DNA of 64,000 nt, taken from positions 107,324,610 through 107,388,609 of the forward strand of contig NC_133934.1 of assembly GCF_031877795.1 (NCBI RefSeq). The letters are read 5' to 3'. This DNA comes from Strix aluco. Taxonomy: Eukaryota > Chordata > Aves > Strigiformes > Strigidae. The notes beneath the pieces are model-generated. The model had not been told where the DNA came from. It was given only the letters and a program-made list of their open reading frames with translations, and made no database searches. Made by a program: the position numbers and the translations under genes. Positions within the stretch are counted from its first letter, which is position 1; each line of letters begins with the position of its first letter. Shown here one piece after another: positions 47,601 to 59,600 of the stretch.

Positions 47601-50600
47601 CCCTCTTACCACTTCCAGCCAAGTGCTTGTACATGCAGCACTCTGTCCCTGCCCAGGAAAGGAATGAATCTTCAGTGGTAATCAACGCACAGCCCCCCTT
47701 CATGCCATGATGTCCTTAATGAGAGAACAGGGAAGCTCCACTCTTTTCCAGAGACCAAATCAAGACCATGTTTAGCCCATTTTCCATCTTCTCCTGCCTG
47801 CTGATGTCAACTCCCAGTTTCACTGTGACTTCATCCTTCTTCATGGGATCTGTGTATCTCTGTGTGGAGTATGTAAATGCTTTAATATTAAATATTTGAG
47901 GCTAGAAGTTATAGATAGCATTACTTTTGAATTACTAGCATCTGATTTCATTGCTTTGCTTCATGTCCATCTTGTGTAGTGCTAATTCTCTATGGTCATT
48001 TTTGGCATGCAAATTTTGTCTTTGGGACTATTCACAGTGATTGTATTATGCCAGCAAGGTCTGATTCTTTGGAGGATCTTTGTCAGTATTATTTTGCTGT
48101 CAGGTTTTGCACTGATTGCCTTTTGTCTTGAGTTTACCTTCTAGCCAAGGTTAGAAATTACCTATCTTTGGCTAGCCTGTTGATGGAGAGTGCCTCTTGC
48201 CTGTTATCTCCACTGCAGTGTCATCTTTGTTTTTTCTTGTCCAGCATTAGCCTTTTATACCAGATTCTCCCCCTTTTGTCAAAGGAACCTTGACTTTTGC
48301 TTTTGTGAGATTCAGACCAAAACCTCTGGATTCCTAGATGGTGCTTTCTTTTTAAAATTGTGACAAGCGCTGCCTGATTTGCAGTTTTCTCCACAGAGAA
48401 GTTGTAACTGGGTGGTGATGGACCAGTCTTCCCTTACCCTGCCCCTTGGGGTGCTTGCACAGGTGATCTGTGGTGATCAGCATCTTTTAAATCAAGAAAA
48501 ATTAAACCCTATATTTCCACTTGATAAAGCCCATTTCCTGCTATTTGTAGTTGCTTCTCTGAAAGGTTGGGGGATAAGGGTAGGAATGTTCCTTCACAGG
48601 CAGTTGTGCAGAAATCTGTTTTAGAATGTCCTAGGCCAAACCACTCTTAAATACTGACCAGTCACTTTGATCCTGGATGGGAGGTAACCTGGAGATGGAG
48701 GATTTCTCCTCCTTTTCTTCTTGGCTGTGTGCCCAGCTCTCCATGCACTCATAATGTTTCCTGTTGCACCCAATTCCTCATAAATAAAATAATGGCTGAC
48801 AGTGAGTCTGCAGGTGGAGGGACACTCCATTTTCTTAAAATTAGAACAGCTTTACTGACTATTTTAGTCTAGGTTCTTATAATACGTTTGACATTTACAA
48901 ATGCAGCATCCCTGCCTCGTAGATGCTCATTCATCTCTTAGATGAGAGGGAAAACTCAACAACTGGCAATGGAAAGGGCAAAATGTTGAATATGTAATTG
49001 TATATAAAGATGATCTCAGTTTTATTCCCTTCACAACCTTGGTGAGCCACAGCAAAGTGCAGGGGAGACATGTACAATATTGTTCATTGTGATACCAGCT
49101 GCAAGAAAGGTAATTGCCTCTGGTACTGCTGGGGGTAATTCCTTCTGCTTATTGTAGGAGCAAAAGTAATCTACTCTGGGTAATGAATAGCCAACATGCG
49201 GCCTCACCTGGGCTCTCCTTTTGTTCATCTCAGTTTGGTACCATGTCAAATATTCATATGTTTTTCTTTATTAAACTACTATCTCATGCTATTTTAAAGT
49301 GGCACTCTTAAAGCCAAGATAGGTTCTCTCTCTTGCTTGTGTTCCTAGTAGCTGTAAGGATTCAGTAGACCAAATGCTACCCTGACTGGCACCCACATAA
49401 GCCCATTTTTTCCACAGTCTGCTTCCATTGGCACCTGCACAAACCTATTGTTTTCAGTGAGAAAGCACAGGAGTGGCTGAAAGGAAGGATCTGACCTTCT
49501 AATTGCAGTTTAACAAGTGTATTGATTGTGTATGAATCAGAAGAGACACCAGCTCGGTCTCCCTTAGTGGTGACATTGCTGGGATGCTAATAGACACCAT
49601 CTGCCTTTCTTGGTGTGGAGCTGTGTGGTGTTAACTGGATGGAAAAGCTGGAGTAATTTATATATATATATTTTTCACTGAAGTCAGCAACCCTGACTGA
49701 TACCCAGAAGGGAACAGAGCTGCTGAGTAACAAGGGGACATTTCTTGGGTTTTGTTTTTTTCAACATAGGCACTTTTAAAAGTAGAACTGCACTTTGCCA
49801 TTGATGATGACTTACTGGCACCGCAGCCACTGTCTATCGGTTGGATGTGGTGCTATGACAGTGACTGCAATTTTTTGGAATTGACAGTGTAATCCCACGG
49901 TTGTTATCTTCACTGACTTCCTCGTCAATCCAATTTAATCACTTCTAGGTATTTCATGTGTTACTGTCTCTCTCCTCTTCAGGCATCCTGCTCCTATGGG
50001 AAGAATTCTGTGCTTTAAAGGTCAGAGCTTCTTAGATTAAAGAAGGGGAATGGAATCTGCCTCTGTCAGTTTGGTAAGGGGCTGTATTGAGATCTCTAGA
50101 GAGACCTCAATGGAAACCCTTCTTTCTGAGTTCCGTGACCAAGCTGAATGCTGGTGCCCATCTGTGTGACTGTAAGAGAGGGAGCCTGCTTGCTCTACTC
50201 CCCTGACCATTGGAGTGACCTGCCAGGGGAGAAGTTGCATATGTACAAGGGGGAGAAGCTGCTGTTGCATGGTTTAATCGCCTGATGTTGACTCAAATAG
50301 GTCCTGACTGGAGGTCAGCTGTGACGTGCAGCTGGTAGGGTGAGATTCGACTGTTGGGAAGAGAAATATGTCAGCCCAGATTCTTCGGTGTTGACAAAGT
50401 GGATGTGATGATTTCTCCCCTCCAGCTGCAACGGCTGCCTCTGCGCTTCCTTCTTCCCTGCACGCCCACACTAGGAGAGCAGACTGTGTGAAGCTACCTT
50501 GTCTTGACCCTCAGCTGCTGAACTAGATGAGACTTAGCTGAGCTTTCTCCATCTTTCCTTTGGTGCTTGAGCCATGCATATTGATAAACCTCACCTGTCT

Positions 50601-53600
50601 GTGTGTCTTTCAGTGTATCTTCTGTCTGTTGGTGCATCCTGTAGAGTCCATGGCTTTTCCAGCTCCATTTTATTGCAGGATTGGGTGTGGGCACTAAGGA
50701 AGGAGGCTGTCAGATGTCCCGCCTCATCATTCACTTCACTTTGAAGGCTAGGAGTATTCAATATTGAACAGATTCCCTTGATACTCATTTCATCTCATCT
50801 TCCACCTCTTCACTAACCCTAGTAATACCCTGTATGTTTCCCTTCCCATTTACAGTGTCTGACCTCTTGAGTAGTTGGAAAATGTTACCAGGTCAGCCTT
50901 CTTGTTTTATTACTGAGGACAAATCATGAAACTCTTTTCTCTTTTTCACTCTACTGGTTCTTTGGACTTACAGTGGCTCCTGATGTACTCTACCTTGTTT
51001 GTTTTGTTCTCTCTATCTGAGACTTCAGATCTTTTTTTAAGTGAAGAGACCATCTCTACATGCCTCCCCCTGATAAAATGCCTCCCTCTGCATAGCCATA
51101 AATGTATGTGCTTCAGTGAGAGCTAATTCCTACTGTGGCTCTTCCCCCATCCTCCATGGCCCAGGACCAGACCTCACTTCCCATGCTACTGCCTTCCCAG
51201 GGTTTCCTTACATGAACATAGCTGTCTGGGGAATGTTTTCCCTTCAGGTAATTTTTGCTGCACAACATCATCTCTTGCTGTTCAGCCAGTAGTCTACGGT
51301 TTCTGTAGGGTGTGTCAGCAGCTCCTGTTTAGGGAACACACCTGAATGTAACACACATCTCGGTTGGTCTTGTTCCTTATAGCAACTGAAAATAGCAAAT
51401 AAAATGGGGCTTAATAGGACTGATGGCTGGGAGCCCTCCACTACAGCTAAACACAAAGACATATAAGATGGTGTCTTTACAGCTCTCAGCTTGTTTTCAC
51501 TGCCATCCCACATGGTCTGATCCAAGCTGAGCTGAATTAATTTTGTTAGCAAGATTTTGAGAGATGCTGCGTCAAATTTATTATCATTTCACCTGCCTCT
51601 GTAACAGGAGCTGCAGGCACTGTGATCAATGGATCGAGACACGTGCTTAATTTCACTGCAGCTTCTGTAAATGTCTCTCTGCCTTCTGCAGCCATGCTGT
51701 TGAATTACTTCCTATCCTCCATGGGTGCTCTGCAACAAAGCACAGGACAGATCTCTTTGTATACCAACCCTATCAAGACAACAAGGCACTGAGGGCACTT
51801 TTGGATACCTGCTGACTTTGCAAGTGTTATACATTTGTGTATACATAGGTCTGGCCCTTCCTTCTCATGCAAATCTGATCAGATCTTATCCTCATATGTA
51901 AGTACCATTCACATAAGTGTACATGCCCAAGAAGAGAGCCTATGTGAAGAACCTGTTGTACAGTCGCAGGGTAAAACAGCTTCAAGAGCAGAACCTGTTC
52001 ACTGGAGGTGATGTCTGTAGGTGTAAAGGACTCAGCTTGACTCTCAGATTACTGTATTCAACAGTTTGATCTGGAACTGTTAGTGAGAGAGAATAGACAG
52101 GTAATGCTATAGCCGTAGAAGTGCTATGTCCTGGTTATTTTAGCATGTTACTTTCCCCTTGTCTCTTACCATCCCTTCCCTGTGCTCCTTGTTCTTCATG
52201 TTCAGGAGACTTAGACAGAATAGTGCATTCTATCACAGAGGTGTCTAAAGGGGAAACAGCTGCTCCCTTTTGATTTTTCTCCTGAACTGCCCCACAGATA
52301 ACTAATTGCAGCTCAGTTGCTTCCATTAGCTATTTACCTAAAATTGAGCTGGCTAATGAAAATGTTTCTAATTAATACGAGGCAGATTAAAACTCATTAC
52401 AGCAAGGTCGTCAGTAATGAGAGATAATCAGAGCACAAATGACCAAGCTTGGAGCAAAATGAAGATGGAACACGAGCAGGCGATCAGTGCTGGTTGTGCA
52501 TGCACCAGCCAGCAAGGGCAGGGTTCAGCAAGGTGACTGCAGGTGCTCTGTGCTGCGGTTGAGGAACACTGCTTCCTCCTCTCCAGAGCAGCTTGGGAAG
52601 TGACTGGCTGAAGAGATGGACCTTAGCCCAGTATAAATGTTTCCTGAATCAATTGGCATCTCAAACTAAGGGTCTATTGCTGGGCCATCCCTTAGTCACC
52701 TGTGCAGATTGTTAGGAACTATGTTGTGAGTCAGGGTATTAGAGGGAAGAGCGTGGGAGTATGTGTAGCATAGGTGGGAGATCAATGTCTGTGTGTGCTT
52801 GTGTGTGGAAATTCAGAGTCCTGATGAATCAGATGGTGGGAGCTTGCACATCTGTTCAGCATGAAATTGGCTGGCCTAGGTTTGGAAAAGTCGCTTGTGA
52901 TTTCCAGGGAAGTTTTGCACAAATCATGAAATGTGTTTGCTTTAATTTCAGCTGTCTTTAGTACTGGTGATACAAGGCCCCAGCACCAACACCAGATTTC
53001 AGCTGTCTGATGTGGGCTTACCATGTATATCCTTCCATTTGTACAGAGTTCACTGGTCATCCTGCTAGTTGAGTGACTCTTTGTTCCTGTATTTGTGAAA
53101 CTGAGAAGCTAAGAAATTGTCTCTTTAGTCTAGGGGATCGTCTCTGTCCTTCATCCTTTGCAAGCTATAAAGCTTGCTTTCTTCCTGGTTGTCCCACTGG
53201 CAACCAACTGTTGTGCCCAAATTTCTGAAGGATCTTGATCTCTGCTAGGAATATTTTGAGCTATGGAAGACAAAACTGAGAATTAGGGGGATGTCTTTTT
53301 AACCAGGGTTTGCACCAAGGGGAACTAACTAACAAGTATGGGTCTGAAAAGGTAACAATGTACCTGCCTAAGTGGGAACATACAGAATGCCCTACTCTCA
53401 TATGGGCAAGCAGAGACCCATAGGTATATCTTTAGGAATGATATACGTAACTTACACAAATAATGAATTACTATAGAGTGAGGTGCATTGCACCAAGAGT
53501 TATTCCAGTCCAAAGATGTGGATCTGTCTGTGATCAGCAGTATGATCAGTATTGGTATAAGGAAGCATTTGAATGGAAATATCTGGTGTGCCTAGGAATG

Positions 53601-56600
53601 AGCTTTTGTAAAAGGTAGACAGGAAAGATAGTACAAAAAGGAGGCAATAACAATTCCATTTAGAGCTGTGTGTCTCCCTGCAGCATCCCTGCTGTCAGTC
53701 AGTTTGATTACCAGGCTGATAGTGTCAGTGAAGGCTACAGTAGCTTATATTAACTGTATGCTTATTCAGATTTGTTGAAAGAGGAGATAACAGCCCCTTA
53801 GACACAACTACACTGTCATTGCAATGGGTTCTAGGTTTTCTGTTGCTGTTTTTAAAGCACCCAAGTACATATTCACTTCACCAGTAGCTGTATCCTCCCT
53901 AATCATCCTCACAGATCTTTTGGCATGGCACTTGATTTCAGTCTCTCACTGCGTTAAATTGAGGTGGACATCCTTTCATTTTTCTCTGGTTTATGCTGTC
54001 CTGGATCATCGAAAACTGATCTGAAGTTTTACTAGCCGTGTGCATATGACCCTGTCATTATCAGGGGTGGAAGAGAAAAGAACTGTGACCAAATTCCTTT
54101 TCTGCCTTCTCTGACATGTCTTTTCTCCTTCCCCAACTTAGTTGTTTTGGGGATACCCACTACAGAGGTGTGATGACATCCTCTCTTCCCTCTGTATGGA
54201 GTCCAAGTGACAGCCTGGGTCTTCCAGTCCAGCCTCCTGCTCCTGCAGGCATTCCTGGGAGAGCTGTCTCATCCATCATCAATGTCCCAAATCCTTGCAA
54301 TGGCAGGTAATTTAGTAAGTACAGAAGATCCTTGGAAGCAGTTTGAACCCCCGCAGAAGGGGTGACCGATTTAACCTGAATGTGAGAGCTGGATACACCA
54401 AATAGGTTCTTTAAAGATTTTAATGTTGCACCCCACTTGTATTCTGTCTCTCACTGTGGCTAATCCATAGGGTAATTTTTGTCTTGATGCCTTGAGCAAG
54501 AGTGTTGAAAGCCCTTTAGACATTTTATTACATGTAATGTTCTTATGAGTCTGTAAAATGGGGGATAGCGATCCTGAGTTTTGTAAAGAGCTTTGTAAAA
54601 GCACTCTTAGGGATTAAAAGCTCCATATAAAATCAGGTATGGTTGTTTTATCATAAAGCCTTTCTGAATGCCATTAAGCTCTTGGTTTCTCTATCCTCTG
54701 ACAGTGAGTGCCACTGGTTAATGCTATACTGTGCAAAATGAGATGTAAAAAAAAAAAAAATTAAAAAAAGGTTGTTGCTTTGTGGAATGCCCTATTATTT
54801 GCTGTTTTGTGAGAGCTAGAAATACGAATGGGAGATTTTATTATTTCTTATAACTCTTCTCTCTTATGCATCAACTCTCTCTAATCTGAACAGTCCTCTA
54901 ACAATTCAGATCTCTTTTTTAACACTCTTTTCAAGTCCATGATCAATTTTCCCTGTCCTTCTCTGTTCTCTTCTTTTTCTTGTGTACCTCTTTTTGTGAT
55001 GGGATGTCCAGAATCCAAGGTGAGGTTGTTCTTTCAATTCATACAATGGCATTTTGATATTTTTAATGTTTTTCTCTTTTCCTTTCTTAACACAGTCAAA
55101 CAGCTTGTTTGGGTTTTTCTGACTCCCACTGTGCATTGAGCAGTGCCTTCACTGAGCTGTCCACAGCAATGTGGTCCAAGTGTTAGGTGGTTACAGTCAA
55201 TTTAGAGCCCATCAGTGTGTGCGGGAAGGATAAATTGGACCTTCCAATATGTGTAACCTTGCAGCCATCAATGCTGATGGTGATATGCCAGTCTATTGAT
55301 TGTTCACCTATCTTTGGTAGGGACTTGGTAGGACTTATTTTTCCATAGTGGTGAATAATTTCTGTTGCATCTCATGCAGTTTTTGTCACTGCACCGTTCT
55401 GTCCTTTGCCTTTCACTAGCAGGGAAATGAAACCTTGGTGTAAGAATGGGTGTAATGGGACACTCTGCTGTTTGTTTTTGAGAGTGGTGTGGGTCAACCC
55501 GTTTATAGTAGAGAGCCCCTTCTGCCTTGTGGGCGCTACTTGGACCTGTTTCCCTTTTCATCAGATTTCTCAGTGTTTCTAGTGCTAGTTCAGCCTTACT
55601 GGAAGTAACAGCATTGCAGGTGCTAATGTAGACAGGGCTTCTGCAGTATCACCTCATCTAAAAGAGCTCAGAGCAGGTTGAAATGAAGCTGTGGGAAAAA
55701 CATCACTAAATGTTGCAGCCTTGTCTGAACTAGAGAGTCACCCACTGCTGCTGGCTGTAGTGCTGGGCTTGGTGTTGCAGAGAGGGAATTCTGGGAATGG
55801 GATAAAATGAGCAAGTGATGTTCTTGCATCTTCTACAATAATTAGTTTTCACTCTTTATGATGGAATCTATTGAAAGTCCCAGTAAATATCTTCCTTTTC
55901 TCTTCTGTTGAACATTGCGTTAACATGCTCAGAGTATTTTAGTGGACTAGTGAAGAATGATTTTTTTTCCTCTCAAAATCACTGTTGGCTTTTTTCAGTC
56001 ATATCACATTTAGCAAGATGATTTTTAGTACTTTCTATAATTATTGTCTCAACTAATTTAGTTGATACAGAATAAAAGCTTGCAGGACTATAATTTCCCA
56101 GATTACTCTGGATTTTTCTTAAAAACAGGGCAACATTTGTTCCCCTTCAGTCCTCTGGAAGCTAATGGTTTTAATCTGTGATCCCCTTTTTATTATGATT
56201 ATTAGCATCTCAGCTACTTTTGGAATTAATCTGTAATTTTTATATGATTGAAGTTTTCAAGGTATTTTCTGGAGTCATCTTTCTTGAAATACTGTCTTGG
56301 AGAGCGTATCTCCATTGTAAGCAGTGGTGGGCAAGTTTCTCCTCAGTGTCCTGCCCGGTGCAGGAAGTTGCCTGCAGCAGAAGGCGCCTCCTTTCCCTTG
56401 CTCAGGTTGGGAGTAGGTGAGTGGCACCCTGTGGCGTGGAGCTGTTCCTGCTCACCTGTACAAGAGTGCTGTCTGGTATGGAGGGGAGAGGAGGAGCAGC
56501 CCTTTTAGCCCTGACCTCTGGGCAAAATCCAGCCTGATGTCCTTTGTGAGATTTCTGTGTTTGTAGTGTTCCTGGAGGCAACACTCCATCACTAGGATTT

Positions 56601-59600
56601 TCTGGTGACTTGTTTGTTATGTCTTTGACTAATTGCATTTCAGATTTTTTTTTCTGCATTCCTAATCCTCATTTCACGTTTTGCCAGCTATGAGTATGCC
56701 CTTCAGGGTTGGAATGACTTTTCTGAAAGATTTTTCATATGAGGAGTGGCTTCCACCACTTACGTTACTGTCTTTAGTGGCCTTTCTGAGCCCTTTTGTC
56801 ACCAGGTCTGTTACCAGATGCTCAGGTTTTCACCAGTATATTTTAACTTTGGTATTTATTTTCTTCTAAATTAATTCATTTATTTTTAAGACCAGGTTAG
56901 CATCTGCCAATTTGTGACATTTGCACGTCTGATGCTCTGAAGAGCAGTTCTTTGCCAAGGTCTCTGTGAGTAAAGGCTCCTTCAAAAGCATCAAAATGAC
57001 TTGAGAAACCAGGTCTGCTTGTACATCAAGGGTAAATTAAAAAATGTTCCTTTGCAGCTCTGCTTGCTGAGTATGTGCTTCATCCCAGAGGTGCCTCTTC
57101 TCCATATCTGACAGTTGTTACTTTTGCTATGGCCCATTTGGAACAATTTCAGTAATCAATGTTAATCCCAATCTACCCAGGGTTTAGGTAAACCACGTGA
57201 GTCTGACACCCATGCTGTGGACCAATGGAGAATTTGTCCTGCTGAAATTTGGGAAAGAGGTTTGAGACAGAAAGAGATGCCCATAGGGACTGAGGAAAGA
57301 ACCATATACACACTCAGACAGCATTTGCGATCTGAAGTGCTTCCTGAGGGAGGTAGTTCTTGGTAATCCTTGGTAAGTGAAATGCTTCCTTTCTCTGCAG
57401 CGTGTTCCTAGGTCTGATGCATACAAGGGGGTCCGTGTCTGACTAGCTGTTGTTCCCAGATCTTTTCCCTGATAAGAAGGGTCTTCAAGGTATTGCTTGT
57501 GCGACAAAGAGCAGTATCCTGTGAGATTTCTCAGAGAAAAGCTCAGAGCTATTCCAGGGGTTTCCATTTACCCTGCAGTTTTTTCAAGCTAGGACAGAAA
57601 TGTGGGTCAACAGTATTGGACACAGCAGTGGGAACGTGGCACTCTTACTTTGCCTATGATTAGGAGAAGGTCATCTATCAGAGAAACAAGTGCTGCATCT
57701 GGACTGTGACCTAGCTTGGGGAGATCCAGGCAATTAGTAGATAGTGTTATGAACTTTTTTCTGCTAAAAATCCTGACCTGGTTGATAAGAAAAGAGACCT
57801 TGGAAGCTGCCTTCACAGTCCTACTTCATTCTCACTGTACTTCTGCCTCTAATGTGGGCTGGAGTTTTGTAAAATGTAGGGCTACAGATAGATTTCTTTC
57901 TTCTGAGGCAAGTTGCCTGGTCATCCTCTGTCTTTCTAGCAGGGGCAGGAGCTGGCATTCCCTGGTCCAAATAGCCAGCTGGGGCAGCTGTCTCTTAGGA
58001 GTTTTAGCCAAGCCGGTTGTGAGAACGTGGTGGAGGATGCTGTGCATGGGAGTTTTGTTCTGTTTTGTTCCTGGAGTCCTCTGTAAGGATGCTTTTGTCT
58101 CTCTTGGCCAGGACTGCTGTGTCCATGAGGCCAACTGGGTTCTCTACAGGGTGGATAAGTTTGGGAGGGCCAAAATTTCCTCTCTCTTTTTTTGCTAGAG
58201 GAGAGAGAGGCTATTTCTGCCTCCTTCTCAGCAGTGACCAACAGGAAGATACACCCTGCATCCAAGTGTGTCTACAACCAGTTACATTTTCAGCTACATG
58301 AGTTTTCCATTCTGTTTTTTCCATCTCCCTTGGTGATCCGTGTGGGGCAGGTAGGTGCATTGGAGCCAGCACCTGTATCCCGAGCTGGCTGGCTGGCCTC
58401 ATGCCCAGCACTGTGCTACAGCCCCAGGGTTGCTGCTGCTCTGCCCTGAGCCCTGCCGCAGCCTGGAGTCATTAGATGGGCTTCTGCTGTGCCTGTGGGA
58501 GGTCACAGGGCCCTGTGCTGGCTCGTGCTCAGTGCTGGGGTTTTTGGAGCGCATCTGCAAGGAGCCTTGCCACTGTTTCTCGCCAATGCCCTGGGCTGTG
58601 GCTGCCTGATGCCTCGAGGTGGGTGGCCAGCCACTGCTCCCCTTCCCCTTCCCTGCTGGCGGGGGGTTTCCTGCATGGCTGGAGGCAGTGGGCAGAGGGC
58701 GATTATTGGAGCTGCATAAAAGCTGTTTCCCTGTAATGGGTTGCACTCTCGGTGCTGTGACAAACTACCCAGCTGCTCTGGCTCCCTCCCTCCCACTACC
58801 TTCCTCTTTCATCCCATTACTCCGTCCCTGCTTCTCTTGCTCTCTCGTCCTCTTTCCCAGCTTCCTTTCTTTGTCCCCTTACGGTCTGCTTTTGCCCCTG
58901 CCACATGCAAGGGAGGAGAGCAGCGAAACAGCCAGAGCAGAGGCTTGCTTGTTACAGCAGGAGCTTTAAAGCTGGTGTGCAAAATGTAGCACAATAATGT
59001 GGGAGACTTCAGGCATGCTCAAGGATGTTATTTTCTGCCTATGTATTTGCGAGTGCTTTTGAGCAGGCAATATGCTGAGTGAGGCTCACTCACCTAGCGT
59101 GAGTTATCCTTGCCCCTGCACACCCACCTAACAAAGTGTGTGTGTGTGCACGTGTGCATCAAGCTGTCAAGTCTCACACTCAGCGTGTGAGACTCGCACA
59201 TTAGGCTTTCTTCTTACAGTCCCTTAGGCCTGTGTTTCTTGCACTTGAAGGTCAGCACCCAGTCTGTCCCCCTGACGTGTTTCCAAATGCGAGATACTCA
59301 CCCAGTCCTGTGATGTGACATGGCACTGCTCTGCACGGAGGGCAAAGTTAGCCATTAAATGGGGGTGGGGTGGGGTGGGTGATATTCATGTATGTTTGTG
59401 GTGGTGTTCCTTTCTGACATGTATTTCGAGGCATTTGTTAGAGTCCCTCACCACAGGATCTTGGGCAGATGAAGTCTACAGACACAGGATTTGACCTTTA
59501 ATGTCTTCTGACACAGAAGCCAGAGGAATTAGGAGCCTTCATACAGATAGGTGTCAGACATTAACAGGAGATGGTGCAGAGTTATTTTTTGTCATTGATT

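Noticed and set aside
57184-58746. Cluster of minus-strand frames of 85-127 codons and a plus-strand frame of 160 codons
   Set aside because: I considered an endogenous retrovirus or CR1 5' region but saw no retroelement motifs, no paired LTRs and no consistent frame.
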